This document shows, in pieces, positions 1 through 10,028 of a stretch of 64,000 nt of DNA. A model generated the notes under the pieces. It was not told the origin of the DNA. It searched no databases and was given only the letters and a program-made list of their open reading frames with translations. How positions within the stretch are numbered: the stretch's first letter is position 1; each line of letters starts with the position of its first letter. The stretch covers positions 23,621 through 87,620 of the forward strand of contig JAJYBB010000013.1 of assembly GCA_021779195.1 (NCBI GenBank). The letters run 5' to 3'. The position numbers and the translations under genes are program-made. The stretch is from Bacteroidota bacterium (GTDB lineage: Bacteria; Bacteroidota; Bacteroidia; Bacteroidales; Paludibacteraceae).

Positions 1-2205
1 AGTGTTTCGGGGAATATTGTGATTTCTCAGGGCATTCATCAACTGATTATTCCGATTAAAACAAGCTTTCCTTCAAAATTTTTATCGAATTCCAAATTAC
101 CTATTGACACATTGACCGTTGACGGAGCATGGTGTTGGTTTAACGATCCACGGGCAATTTATTACAAGGGAATCAAAGAACAAACATACTTTACTTGGGT
201 TGATAAAGCCGGAGACATGATGGTCGCATCGTATAATCACATAACACATGTTTATAATCAAAAATTACTTTATCCTAAATTAGAGGAAGATGACCATGAT
301 GTACCTGCCATTTTTATTAGAAAAGATGGACGATTGGTGGTTTATTTTTCTAAACATACCACTGCTCCTGCTCACAGGTTTATCTCTACTTATCCCGAAG
401 ATATTTCATCATGGGGAAATGATTATCAATTTGGTGTGAATGTAACTTATCCTTATCCTTTTCAAGTTGGAGATTCTATTTATGTTTTTTACAGAGGCAT
501 TAACTGGCATCCTACACTGATTGTTTCTTCCGATAATGGTGTAACCATGGGAACGCCCCATCAGATAATTACCGGCGGCGGAGATCGACCTTATGCCCGT
601 TATTGTCAGGATAAAACAGGTGCAATTCATATGGCTTTCACAACAGGACATCCTCGTAATGAACCTAATAACAAAATTTATTATGTTTGTTTTAAAAATG
701 GTAATTTTTACCGAGCGGATGGTACTTTTATTAAAAAATTTACGGGCGATTCTCTTTCTGCCCTGAGCATAAATAATAATGATGCTGAAACGGTTTACAA
801 CGCAAACAACGGAAAAGGATGGATTTGGGATATTACTGTGGACTCATTAAACCATCCTGTTTTGGTTTATACTGCATTTCCCACAGATACGGATCATCGG
901 TATTATTATGCACGATGGACAGGTACATCTTGGTTCTCAAAACAATTGACAAATGCCGGAAGATGGTTTCCTCAAACTCCCACTGGAACCACTGAACCCG
1001 AACCAAATTATTCGGGTGGAATTTCGCTTGATTATGATTATCCTTCAGTGGTTTATCTATCGAAACAAATTAAAGGTGTTTTTGAAATTTTAAAATTTAC
1101 TACACCTGATCAAGGAGTTACCTGGGACTCTACTGCTGTTACTTGGAATACACCTTCCAATTTGGTGAATGTTCGTCCGATCGTTCCTCGTCATCATAAA
1201 ACGGGATTCTTTGATGTGCTTTGGATGAGGGGAACATATATTCACTATACCAATTATAATACTTCTGTGGTATTTAAAATGGATTCTTTAGTCAATACTT
1301 TAGATAGCATTGTTTTGAATCAAAAGACAGTGGAGCTTTTCAAAGGTAATACTATCCAATTAAATGTTTCATTTTATCCATTTATTACTCAGAATAAGGG
1401 TGTTGAATGGACTTCATCTGATGAAAATGTGGCGACAGTACAAAATGGACTTATTTTAGCCAAAAACTTAGGTGTTTGCACAATAACTGCTACTGCCGGA
1501 AATGATATTTCAAGTTCCTGCAGGGTAACCGTTAATGAGCCCAATTACATTTCAAATGCTTTTTTTGATTTTGGGACTACTTCTTCACCTGTTGCAGTGG
1601 GTGCCATTGGAATTAATGAAACGACGATGATGAACAGCAATAGTAATTATGGGTGGTTATCTGCAGTCAGTTCACGTGACAGGGGAAGTGGAGAGTCGGA
1701 TGAACTTCGCGATTTTAATATGTCATCAGGTAACGGAACATTTAAAGTATTGGTGAAAAATGGTAACTATGACGTTATTATAAAACAAGGGGATTTAATG
1801 TATTTACATGATAATATGTCAGTTACTGTAAATGGACAATTAGCTGTTTCCGGTGTTACATCAGCCTTAGGCACGTTTGTTACCAACGAATTTCATGCTA
1901 CTGCGGATCAGAATTTTTTGGAATTTTCTTTTGCTGATAATGGTGGTTCTGATGCAAATTGGGTCGTCAATTCACTGGCTTTGACAATGACTACCGAGAA
2001 TAATATCCCTGATTCTTTCGATTATTCGGATAATAGCGTTCAAATGATTGTTTTTGATATTTCGGGAAGAGTGCTTTCCAGCCAGAAATTAAATGGCAGA
2101 AGTTATTATCAGGTTTTTAAAAAATTGAGTTTACCTCAAGGGGTATATTTAATTCAACTGCAATCAAAATCTGCATTTAAACGACTTAAAATGCCTAAAT
2201 ACTAA
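1..2205 (+). CDS. BNR_4 beta-propeller protein, probable secreted polysaccharide lyase, 5'-truncated
   Basis: The reading frame is open to the first base of the window, so the true start and signal peptide lie upstream; the GTG at 19 is only the first possible in-window start. Residues about 30-430 (counted from the GTG) look like a BNR_4 propeller, with the hallmark WCWFNDPRAI near the beginning and HDVPA about 55 residues later. A Big_2-type Ig domain follows (about 436-510), then a carbohydrate-binding-like module (about 515-655; FDFG, YGW, NGNYDV) of the kind I associate with rhamnogalacturonan enzymes, then a C-terminal T9SS sorting domain. Known: BNR_4 propellers include PL24-type ulvan lyases. 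Inferred: it is a secreted lyase, because the next gene is a GH105 unsaturated-uronyl hydrolase. A non-catalytic binding protein is the alternative. Confidence 0.75.
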   Translation, partial: SVSGNIVISQGIHQLIIPIKTSFPSKFLSNSKLPIDTLTVDGAWCWFNDPRAIYYKGIKEQTYFTWVDKAGDMMVASYNHITHVYNQKLLYPKLEEDDHDVPAIFIRKDGRLVVYFSKHTTAPAHRFISTYPEDISSWGNDYQFGVNVTYPYPFQVGDSIYVFYRGINWHPTLIVSSDNGVTMGTPHQIITGGGDRPYARYCQDKTGAIHMAFTTGHPRNEPNNKIYYVCFKNGNFYRADGTFIKKFTGDSLSALSINNNDAETVYNANNGKGWIWDITVDSLNHPVLVYTAFPTDTDHRYYYARWTGTSWFSKQLTNAGRWFPQTPTGTTEPEPNYSGGISLDYDYPSVVYLSKQIKGVFEILKFTTPDQGVTWDSTAVTWNTPSNLVNVRPIVPRHHKTGFFDVLWMRGTYIHYTNYNTSVVFKMDSLVNTLDSIVLNQKTVELFKGNTIQLNVSFYPFITQNKGVEWTSSDENVATVQNGLILAKNLGVCTITATAGNDISSSCRVTVNEPNYISNAFFDFGTTSSPVAVGAIGINETTMMNSNSNYGWLSAVSSRDRGSGESDELRDFNMSSGNGTFKVLVKNGNYDVIIKQGDLMYLHDNMSVTVNGQLAVSGVTSALGTFVTNEFHATADQNFLEFSFADNGGSDANWVVNSLALTMTTENNIPDSFDYSDNSVQMIVFDISGRVLSSQKLNGRSYYQVFKKLSLPQGVYLIQLQSKSAFKRLKMPKY

Positions 2206-2254
2206 TGGATTATATATTAATAAATCACACTGATTTTAATATTTATTTTGTGTA

Positions 2255-4312
2255 ATGAAAAGCAAATTATTCATTTTGTTACAATTTTCAACTTTCATAT
2301 CTTTTAGTTTGCTTGGACAGCAAGTGTTTACTAAACAAGATGTTATAAGTAAAATGAAATTAGTAAATGATTTCTGGATTTCACAAAATCCCAATCCTGG
2401 AAATAATCAATGGGCACGATCGGCTTATTTTACTGGAGATATAGATTTTTATAAACTTTATCCCAAGGACAGTTATAAGCAATATGCCGAGTTATGGGCA
2501 AAAAACAATAACTGGACATTGAATGGTGGAATTTATACACGTGTTGCTGACAATCAAATTTCAGGTCAGACATATATCGATTTATATAATCTTGATTTAA
2601 TAAAACAACCTGCAAAAATTGCCAATATAAAGGCAAGTGTCGATTCGATGATTCATACTTCCAAATCGGATGATTGGTGGTGGGTCGATGCATTGTACAT
2701 GGCTATGCCTGTATTTGCAAAAATTGGAGTGTTGAGCAATAACGATAGCGTATATTTCAATAAGATGTATCAATTATATTCCAATACGAAAATTACCCGC
2801 GGATTATTTAATTCAAATGAGGCGTTATGGTATCGGGATGAATCATTTAAACCACCCTTTCAGACTCCGAGTGGAAAAAACTCTTTCTGGGCACGTGGAA
2901 ATGGCTGGGTTTTAGCAGCTCATGTCAAAGTGCTTCAGTTATTACCCCAGCAAGATAACCACCGAGCTGAATATGTTGACACATTTCAAAAAATGGCAGC
3001 AGCGTTAAAAAGTCGGCAACGTTCAGATGGGTTTTGGAATGTAAGTTTGGATGATTCAACCGATTATGGGGGAATTGAAACCTCTGGAACTTCATTTTTT
3101 ACGTATGCAATTGCTTGGGGAATTAATAATGCTTTGTTGGATTCTGACACATATTATCCTGTGGTTGCAAAAGCCTGGAATGCTTTGTCAACAATAGCTG
3201 TTCAGCCCAACGGATTTTTGGGATATGTGCAAGGGGTTGGGTCGGGACCTTCATCATCGCAGCCGGTAACTGTAAGTTCTACAGCTGATTTTGGGGTAGG
3301 AGCGTTCTTGTTGGCAGGTACAGAGGTCGCTAAATTAGCCAATGGAGTTATGCCGATTCCTTCAAATTTCTCAGTTCAGGCTATTACAGTAAAGGATAAT
3401 ACCCATATTAAAGTATCATTTTCTAAAAAAATAAATTTATTTTCTGCACTTTTGCCTGCTAATTATCTGATTAATAATGTGATTGTTTCGAGTGTGAATC
3501 AGTCTGATAACGACAGTTCGATTGTACTTACTGTTGATACTTTAAATTTCGGTAAATATAGTTTGCAGGTTAATAATGTTTTTAGTTCAGATAGTGTAGC
3601 TGTTGAGTCAGATGTTTCAACCTCATTTGTATATTCTGGAATTGCAGGTGTAACAGCAAGTGGTTTTGAATCAGGAACCGCGAATACCCCAGATAAAACC
3701 ATTGATTTTGATTTTTCAACCCGTTGGTCAGCTTATGGAATCGGGCAATGGATTATGTACAATTTGGGTGAATCAAAATTAGTAAATTCTGTTGATCTTG
3801 CTTTTTATAATGGCGATATCCGAAAAGGCTATTTTTCGATTAGTCTGTCAAATCTTACCGAGGATAGCACAGCATTTCACACGGTTGTTGAAGGAGCTTC
3901 AAGCGGAACGACCAAAAATTTTGAGAATTATAAATTTATCCCACAACCCGCTAGGTTTGTTAAAATTACAGGAAAAGGGAATAATCAGAATTTATGGAAT
4001 AGCATTACTGAAACCCGGATAAATTTTTATTCTATTCCGACTTCTATAAAAATGCTTGATTATCAAAACCTACAATTTAATGTTTTTCCAAATCCCTTTT
4101 CTGGAAATAAACTCAATATAATAAGTCAAAATATTGATGGACGATGCAATTTACGTATTTTATCTTTATCGGGGGACGAGCTGTTTTCAAGAAATATCGA
4201 ACTAAAAAATAATAAAGCTACAGTTGATAATCTGAGTTTTACCAAGGGTTTATATTTGATTTCTTTAAAAAATTATTCATTTTCAGGCTCTTTATTGCTT
4301 TTTGCCAATTAA
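2255..4312 (+). CDS. GH105 unsaturated glycuronyl hydrolase with C-terminal binding module and T9SS domain
   Basis: Glycoside hydrolase of the GH88/GH105 superfamily, which removes the unsaturated uronic acid that polysaccharide lyases leave at the non-reducing end. Visible are a Sec signal peptide (about 1-21), an alpha/alpha-barrel domain (about 25-365) with WWWVDALYMAMP, whose Asp is the expected catalytic residue, and FWARGNGWV further on. Residues about 370-465 look Ig-like, about 470-595 resemble a discoidin/F5-8C module, and the last 75 residues form a T9SS sorting domain (FNVFPNPF and KGLYLISL). It starts 49 bp after the BNR_4 gene on the same strand and is probably cotranscribed. The catalytic domain has ordinary size; the tail makes the protein about twice a bare GH105. 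The substrate could be rhamnogalacturonan or ulvan. Confidence 0.85.
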   Translation: MKSKLFILLQFSTFISFSLLGQQVFTKQDVISKMKLVNDFWISQNPNPGNNQWARSAYFTGDIDFYKLYPKDSYKQYAELWAKNNNWTLNGGIYTRVADNQISGQTYIDLYNLDLIKQPAKIANIKASVDSMIHTSKSDDWWWVDALYMAMPVFAKIGVLSNNDSVYFNKMYQLYSNTKITRGLFNSNEALWYRDESFKPPFQTPSGKNSFWARGNGWVLAAHVKVLQLLPQQDNHRAEYVDTFQKMAAALKSRQRSDGFWNVSLDDSTDYGGIETSGTSFFTYAIAWGINNALLDSDTYYPVVAKAWNALSTIAVQPNGFLGYVQGVGSGPSSSQPVTVSSTADFGVGAFLLAGTEVAKLANGVMPIPSNFSVQAITVKDNTHIKVSFSKKINLFSALLPANYLINNVIVSSVNQSDNDSSIVLTVDTLNFGKYSLQVNNVFSSDSVAVESDVSTSFVYSGIAGVTASGFESGTANTPDKTIDFDFSTRWSAYGIGQWIMYNLGESKLVNSVDLAFYNGDIRKGYFSISLSNLTEDSTAFHTVVEGASSGTTKNFENYKFIPQPARFVKITGKGNNQNLWNSITETRINFYSIPTSIKMLDYQNLQFNVFPNPFSGNKLNIISQNIDGRCNLRILSLSGDELFSRNIELKNNKATVDNLSFTKGLYLISLKNYSFSGSLLLFAN

Positions 4313-4321
4313 AACATTGCT

Positions 4322-5290
4322 TTATTCCAATTTTATTACCCGTTTGCTTTCTGTATAGCTCCCTAAAATTCCGATTCCGCCTGTAACATTGCTGTACACC
4401 TGAACTGGTTCTGAGAAAAAATTATTGTTTTTAGTCGAAGCACGTGTTTGCAGATACAAGTAATAACTTTTACTTATGCTTTGTAATTTTACAATCATTT
4501 CCTTTTGAGGAAAAAGGAACGAATTCCCGGCTGCATAGTGGTCGATATTATCGGAAATGCTGAAGGTTAACGGATACGTTTTTCCGTTGAATAAGTCATC
4601 AGAAAAGACATTGTATTTGTTTGACGTGAGGGAAGTAGGAGGTCCTACTGAATTTTGATTTGCATTCCCCGAAACTATATCATCAAACGAAAAATTATAA
4701 TTTTCGTAACTGCCTATAATTGAATTTGTTTTGGTAATTACTACCAATCGATAATAGTTTCGAATGTCAGGCATGTCAGTGAAATGAAGGATAATTTTTA
4801 AAGTCCGGCTTTGTGAATATCCGATTGTGTCTATCTTTTGGGTCATCTTATTTATGTTAATTAGCGGTGTACTTATTCCGGTGAAAACCGAAGTAGTATC
4901 AATCGACATGATGGCAGGGGCAGGAACAATATTGGTTCCGCACGATAAACTTTGTTTTCCGGGAGCTTTAACCAATAGACTGATTGAGTCGCCTACTGAA
5001 GGATGATAACTTCCCACATAATATCCGCTATCGGTATGTACTAAATTCTCTTTTGGCAATCCATCTACCATCAGTGTAATGGTGGAATTGTCCACGGTAT
5101 TGAACGTGGTTTGATTACTCAGAAAGAACCTACTTTCAGTCAGTTGAGCTTTTACAACCGAATCGGGTGTAATAATGCTATTGATTACTAATAATGGTTC
5201 GGTGATCTTTCCATTGAACTCGATCACTTTTTGGCAAGAACTAACCATAAGCATCAAGATCGGCAGAATATATAGAATTTTTTTTTTCAT
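4322..5290 (-). CDS. DUF4249 family lipoprotein
   Basis: Predicted 322-residue lipoprotein of the DUF4249 family. I place the start at the ATG at 5290 because it gives a standard lipoprotein signal (KKK, hydrophobic core, SSC with Cys19); a TTG 15 bp upstream only adds five residues. The mature start (QKVIEFNG..., PLLVINSIITPDS, ...) fits the beta-sandwich beginning of DUF4249 proteins. No catalytic motif is visible. It follows the TonB-dependent receptor by 26 bp on the same strand. In Bacteroidota DUF4249 genes commonly sit beside such receptors, so a role as surface partner of that transporter, in place of SusD, is inferred. Substrate unknown. Confidence 0.8.
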   Translation of the reverse strand: MKKKILYILPILMLMVSSCQKVIEFNGKITEPLLVINSIITPDSVVKAQLTESRFFLSNQTTFNTVDNSTITLMVDGLPKENLVHTDSGYYVGSYHPSVGDSISLLVKAPGKQSLSCGTNIVPAPAIMSIDTTSVFTGISTPLININKMTQKIDTIGYSQSRTLKIILHFTDMPDIRNYYRLVVITKTNSIIGSYENYNFSFDDIVSGNANQNSVGPPTSLTSNKYNVFSDDLFNGKTYPLTFSISDNIDHYAAGNSFLFPQKEMIVKLQSISKSYYLYLQTRASTKNNNFFSEPVQVYSNVTGGIGILGSYTESKRVIKLE

Positions 5291-5316
5291 TTTAACTATT
5301 TTCAAGGGATGAGTTT

Positions 5317-7764
5317 TTAAAATTTAAACGTATAGCTTACCGATGGAATGATCGGGAAGATTGAAAGTTGCACTAATTGTTTTTGATCGGTGTATTTTCC
5401 GGTTGCAGCATCGTAAACCGTGTTTGTCCTTACGGTTGTCAAGAATGGATTCAATCGGTCATAAGCATTGTAAATACTGATGTTCCATGTTCTCGTTCCA
5501 TGTTTTAATTTTTTATGAAAATTGATTCCCAAATCTAATCGGTGTGTCGGTTCGTAGCGATAATTATCTCGGGAACTGATATATGGTAAACTTGTTAAAC
5601 TTTGAATGCTATTAAGCCCGCTTAATCCGTTATTGGTATCGGGTACAGGATTGCCAGCATAATTTTGCATGGCAAGTGTTCCCGCGTTACCGGTGCTATA
5701 AACCCAGGTAGCAGCTACGTCAATTCGTTCGTTAAATTTGTGCGAAATGACAATGCTTAAATCGTGTGTTCGATCATATTTTGCAGGGAAAACGAGTCCA
5801 TTATTGAGCATTTGTCCGGGACGGTTGAATAAGCGTTCAGTTTTCGACCAAGTGTAACCAATCCAGCCGGTAGTTTTACCTATTGATTTCTGAGCCAGAA
5901 ATTCAACGCCGTATGCCCAGCCTTCACCGATATCGACTTTATCTTCCCAGCCGGTGCTTGAACCGAAAAATGAAGCCCCATCTTTATATTCAATCAGGTT
6001 ATCCATCTTTTTATAGTATGTTTCCACTGATAAATCAATAAAATTCAATAAATTATAGAAAAATCCAAGTGAGACTTGTTGCGAAAGCATGGGTTTAATT
6101 CTTTTCGTAACCGGAACCCATAGGTCGGTCGGAAGTTCAATATTGCTGTTTGAAAGCAAATGAATATATTGACTCATAGAGGCATAACCGGCTTTTATGG
6201 AAAAGTTGTCTGTTAATAAATATCGAAAACTAAGTCGCGGTTCAAGTGATTGATAAAACTGACTTTGAACAAAGAAAGTGGAATAATGCAGTCCGATATT
6301 GGCTTTAAACGAAGGAGTTATACTAATATTATCCTCGGCATAAGCAATGGCTTCCTGAGAATTTATATTTTGGTCGCCAATGGTTGTGTCCATTGGTTGC
6401 GTGCCACCGGTAGTTTGTGCCACAGTAACGCCCGGGCGAAAGGTATGGTGTGTGTAATTTACACCGAATTTTATATCGTGATCGGGGTTTGGCAAATAAT
6501 CGAAATCGACTTTTGCAGCATAATCTTCAATACCCGAGTTGAACCCTAAATCGATGGAAGAATTTGAGGTTGAAGGAGGCGTTTTGATACTGGTTTGGGA
6601 CTTAGTCCCGATTCCCAGCAAAAAGTTGTAACGGGTATAATATCCGGTGGTATTCATAAATAGTTTGTGCGACAAAATGTGATTCCAGCGTGCTGCAGCT
6701 AAGATATTTCCCCAATTCCAATTCATATTCAGCCATGTGCTTTGTGAACTATTGTCTGTATTGGTTATGCTTTGATTGATGTTGGCATAAATCACATCGC
6801 TACCCGTAAAAAAACTTAAATACAAACGGTCCATATCTGAAAATTTATGACTCAATTTGGCATTGATATCATAAAAATAATAACCGGCAGAAGTTTTTTC
6901 CATGCCTGGTTGTTTTGAAAACATTGATTTGATGATTGGTTGTGCTATAATATCGGCATAAGACCGGCGGGCTGAAATATTAAAACTTGTTTTTTCGTTG
7001 ACAATAGGTCCTTCAAAATTTATTTTTGAAGAAATCAATCCGATGGTAACGTTTCCATGATACGAATGTGTGTTTCCGTCATTCATTGTAATATCAACAA
7101 CAGATGAAAGCCGTCCGCCGAATCGAGCCGGAAAACTGCCTTTGTAAAGGGTTACATTTTTGATGGCATCGGCATTGAAAACTGAAAAAAAGCCGAACAC
7201 ATGATTTACGTTATAAACCGGAACACCATCTAATAAGATTAGGTTTTCATCCGGTCCGCCACCACGAACATAAAAGCCGGCAGAACCTTCGGTGCCGGCT
7301 TTTACTCCCGGCAGTAATTGTAATGCCTTGAGCACATCCGTTTCGCCGAAAAGCGTTGGTATTGATTTGATCTGGCTTATGGGTACATCTATTGCACTCA
7401 TTTGTGCACTCTGCACCCCGAATTGTTTACGATTACCCACAACCTTTATTTCCGACAATTCAGTGTTGGGCATCAGTTTCTGATTGATAATTGTATCTTT
7501 TTGTAAAGTAAATTGCTGATTTACTGAATTATATCCTACATATGAAAAGTTGATATTTACTTTTCCTTTTGGTAAAGTCAACGAGTAAAATCCGTAAGAA
7601 TTGGTAATGGTACCTCGTGCAGTGTTTTTGTTAATAATCGAAGCATTCAATAAAGTTTCACCAGTTTTCAGGTCGGTAATATATCCGCTTATGGTGTAAC
7701 TTTGAGAAAAGGAATGGTTCAAAATTATAATCAGAAAAATAAATAATAAATTGATTTTCTTCAT
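5317..7764 (-). CDS. TonB-dependent receptor with CarboxypepD_reg-like N-terminal domain
   Basis: Outer-membrane TonB-dependent receptor of 815 residues. Visible: signal peptide (about 1-20), carboxypeptidase-regulatory-like domain (about 22-105; SGYITDLKTGETL, GFYSLTLPKG), plug domain (about 120-220; PGVKAGTEGSAGFYVRGG, DGVPVYNVNHVFG) and a beta-barrel ending in the aromatic terminus YTFKF. It is shorter than the SusC protein in this window (1012) and lacks a SusD neighbour; DUF4249 follows instead. Such receptors import ligands using TonB-ExbBD energy. No regulator or enzyme nearby identifies the cargo. Siderophores, peptides and sugars all remain possible. Confidence 0.9.
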   Translation of the reverse strand: MKKINLLFIFLIIILNHSFSQSYTISGYITDLKTGETLLNASIINKNTARGTITNSYGFYSLTLPKGKVNINFSYVGYNSVNQQFTLQKDTIINQKLMPNTELSEIKVVGNRKQFGVQSAQMSAIDVPISQIKSIPTLFGETDVLKALQLLPGVKAGTEGSAGFYVRGGGPDENLILLDGVPVYNVNHVFGFFSVFNADAIKNVTLYKGSFPARFGGRLSSVVDITMNDGNTHSYHGNVTIGLISSKINFEGPIVNEKTSFNISARRSYADIIAQPIIKSMFSKQPGMEKTSAGYYFYDINAKLSHKFSDMDRLYLSFFTGSDVIYANINQSITNTDNSSQSTWLNMNWNWGNILAAARWNHILSHKLFMNTTGYYTRYNFLLGIGTKSQTSIKTPPSTSNSSIDLGFNSGIEDYAAKVDFDYLPNPDHDIKFGVNYTHHTFRPGVTVAQTTGGTQPMDTTIGDQNINSQEAIAYAEDNISITPSFKANIGLHYSTFFVQSQFYQSLEPRLSFRYLLTDNFSIKAGYASMSQYIHLLSNSNIELPTDLWVPVTKRIKPMLSQQVSLGFFYNLLNFIDLSVETYYKKMDNLIEYKDGASFFGSSTGWEDKVDIGEGWAYGVEFLAQKSIGKTTGWIGYTWSKTERLFNRPGQMLNNGLVFPAKYDRTHDLSIVISHKFNERIDVAATWVYSTGNAGTLAMQNYAGNPVPDTNNGLSGLNSIQSLTSLPYISSRDNYRYEPTHRLDLGINFHKKLKHGTRTWNISIYNAYDRLNPFLTTVRTNTVYDAATGKYTDQKQLVQLSIFPIIPSVSYTFKF

Positions 7765-7916
7765 GAAAAAAGATTGTTTAATTTATTTTCGAATCACAAA
7801 AAAATGGAAAGTGTGAATCTTAACTGCAATGAGAAACGTTTTTGGTAGTGTTTTGTTTTTTCTTTTTTGTTTATTCACGTAGGTTTATTCATAAATTTCA
7901 ATGATTTTACTTTCGA

Positions 7917-8567
7917 TCATTCCAATTTTGCCAATTCATACACCTGATTCAAGGTGTAGAACCCTGATTTTGTTTTTTCGGCAGCATTCAACATGGCTTG
8001 AGCAACATCGACAGCCTGAATTGGTCTATATTTTCTAAATAGACCCAACGCATTTATACCATACATGAAACTGAGTCCGATTTTTTCGCCGACTCTTTTT
8101 TCGATTCGTTTTCCGTCTAATTGTCCTGGACGAATGATACTTATATACTCGAAACCTAAAGACTGTACAGCTTGTTCTAATTCTCCTTTTATATTCATGT
8201 AAAAATTTAATGAGTTTGGATTTGCACCTGCTGCTGAAACCAAAATATAATTATTAATTCCTTGTTTAATAGCCATTTGAGCAGTGTTAAATTGATAGGT
8301 GAAATCTACTTTGTATTGTTCGGTTTTATTTTTGGCTTTTGCAATTGTAGTTCCCATGGCGGAGAAAAGCACATCACCATGCAACAAATTCTGCCATTTT
8401 TCAGGATGATCAAAATCGACGATATATTCTTGTAACTTAGGATGACTCTTTTCTCCCGACCTGCGAACAAACGAAATGACTTGAATGTATTTATTGCTAT
8501 TTAAAAGTAAATCAATAAGTTGAGATCCTACCATCCCTGTAGATCCGATAACAACGGCTGTTTTCAT
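7917..8567 (-). CDS. NAD(P)-binding oxidoreductase of the atypical SDR type (HTATIP2/YwnB-like)
   Basis: A 216-residue Rossmann-fold protein. The N-terminal VVIGSTGMVGSQLIDLL is a glycine-rich dinucleotide-binding loop (GxTGxxGxxL). FSAMGTTIAKAKNKTEQYKVDF and VSAAGANPNSLNFYMNIKGELE match the atypical short-chain dehydrogenases related to HTATIP2/TIP30, with YxxxK replaced by YMNIKG, which keeps Tyr and Lys. Length fits a stand-alone NAD(P)H-binding protein. It is alone on its strand, with 221 bp before it and 152 bp after. Substrate unknown; it may be a redox or regulatory protein rather than a metabolic enzyme. Confidence 0.75.
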   Translation of the reverse strand: MKTAVVIGSTGMVGSQLIDLLLNSNKYIQVISFVRRSGEKSHPKLQEYIVDFDHPEKWQNLLHGDVLFSAMGTTIAKAKNKTEQYKVDFTYQFNTAQMAIKQGINNYILVSAAGANPNSLNFYMNIKGELEQAVQSLGFEYISIIRPGQLDGKRIEKRVGEKIGLSFMYGINALGLFRKYRPIQAVDVAQAMLNAAEKTKSGFYTLNQVYELAKLE

Positions 8568-8679
8568 TTGTGATATTGGTTGATTGAGTTAATTTGAATT
8601 TAATTGTGCTATGTTTCAATGTTTTAGTTTATGCTGAATTTTTTTTAACGCCAAGACAAAGTTCTATTGCTATACTAAA

Positions 8680-8749
8680 TTCATTTTGATAATGTTATCA
8701 ATAAGATTCAAATATAAACTGACTTTTCGGAGTGGATTCATATTTACAA
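8680..8749 (+). repeat. Dispersed repeat, copy A
   Basis: Two blocks here recur at 15229-15320. Block 1 is TTCATTTTGATAATG (14 of 15 bases identical in copy B). Block 2 starts AAACTGA and contains GAGTGGATTCAT (24 of 28 identical). The spacer between blocks differs in length and sequence. Both copies have the same orientation and end a few tens of bases from the stop codon of a minus-strand gene (serB here, yifB there). This may be a small mobile element remnant or a shared 3'-UTR element. Confidence 0.55.
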
Positions 8750-8788
8750 TTTTGAAAAATAGAACTTCCACGATTTGTTTCAGATGAA

Positions 8789-10012
8789 TTAATTTCCAAT
8801 ATGTATATCTCTGAAACCTAAGAAATAAAGTACTCCGTCTAATCCAATAGTTGAGAGCGATTGTTGCGCATTTGCTTTTACTTTGGGTTTTGCATGAAAA
8901 GCTATTCCTAATCCGGCAAGGTTGAGCATTGGTAAATCGTTGGCACCATCGCCAACGGCAATTACCTGTTCTAATTCAATTTTTTCAACTTGAGCAATTA
9001 ATTTTAAGAGTTCGGCTTTTCGTTTTCCGTCAACAATATCGCCTAAATAATTACCGGTCAGTTTTCCATCTGTTATTTCTAATTCGTTGGCATACACGTA
9101 ATCAACGTCGAAAAGCTTCTTCAATCGTTGTCCGAAATAAGTAAAACCTCCTGATAAAATAGCTACTTTAAATCCGATTTTTTTCAATATTGAGATCAAC
9201 CGCTCCGCACCGTCCATAATTGGTAAATTATCAGCAATTTCTTCAAGCACTTTTTCGTCCAATCCTTTCAGTAAAGCTACCCGGCGACTGAAGCTTTCGT
9301 TAAAATCAATTTCGCCCCGCATAGCCGATTCTGTGATAGCCCGCACTTCTTCACCAACTCCTGCACGGTCCGCTAATTCGTCTATTACTTCCGTTTTTAT
9401 CAACGTGGAATCCATATCAAAGCAAATTAATCGACGGTTACGCCGATACATATCGTCTTGTTGAAATGATATATCAATACCCAATTCAGCGCTGTAATTC
9501 ATAAACTTTTCCGACAAACTATTTTTGTCTTTCAGCGCACCCCGCACCGATAGTTCAATACATGAACGCAACGATGACTCATCGAGAATTTCGAGTGAAG
9601 GCCGACCTGAAAGTCGAATTATAGAGTCAATATTCAGTTCTTGTTCCGAAATGGCTTTTGTTACCATTGATAATTGCCTGGCAGTTATTATTTTGCCTAA
9701 TACGGTAACGATGTACCGACTTTTTCCTTGTTGTGTTACCCAGTTGTCGTATTGATCAACATAAATAGGTGTAAATTTTACATTTACGTTCATATCCGAA
9801 CATTTGAAAAGTACTTCCTTCAAAATATTCCCAGAATCTGCCGTATCCGAAATTTTAAATAAAATTCCCAATGAAAGGGTATGATGAATATCGGCTTGTC
9901 CGATGTCTAAAATCGTGGCATTATATTTTCCTAAAATTTCAGTAACCGCAGTGGTTACTCCAGGTTTATCATTTCCCGAAATATTGATCAAAATTAGTTC
10001 GCTGTTTGGCAT
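8789..10012 (-). CDS. serB: Phosphoserine phosphatase with N-terminal ACT domain
   Basis: Catalyses the last step of serine synthesis, phosphoserine to serine. Residues about 1-85 form an ACT-like domain (ISGNDKPGVTTAVTEIL), residues about 90-180 a second regulatory segment, and about 190-400 the HAD phosphatase. Its motifs are DMDSTL (nucleophile Asp and second Asp), SGGF (motif II), Lys around KRKAEL (motif III) and GDGANDLPML (metal-binding Asp pair). The 407-residue length fits the ACT-containing SerB of Bacteroidota. It lies 16 bp after the MltF-like gene and is the last gene of the minus-strand run that begins with udk. Confidence 0.95.
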   Translation of the reverse strand: MPNSELILINISGNDKPGVTTAVTEILGKYNATILDIGQADIHHTLSLGILFKISDTADSGNILKEVLFKCSDMNVNVKFTPIYVDQYDNWVTQQGKSRYIVTVLGKIITARQLSMVTKAISEQELNIDSIIRLSGRPSLEILDESSLRSCIELSVRGALKDKNSLSEKFMNYSAELGIDISFQQDDMYRRNRRLICFDMDSTLIKTEVIDELADRAGVGEEVRAITESAMRGEIDFNESFSRRVALLKGLDEKVLEEIADNLPIMDGAERLISILKKIGFKVAILSGGFTYFGQRLKKLFDVDYVYANELEITDGKLTGNYLGDIVDGKRKAELLKLIAQVEKIELEQVIAVGDGANDLPMLNLAGLGIAFHAKPKVKANAQQSLSTIGLDGVLYFLGFRDIHIGN

Positions 10013-10028
10013 AATTTATTTTTTTTAA

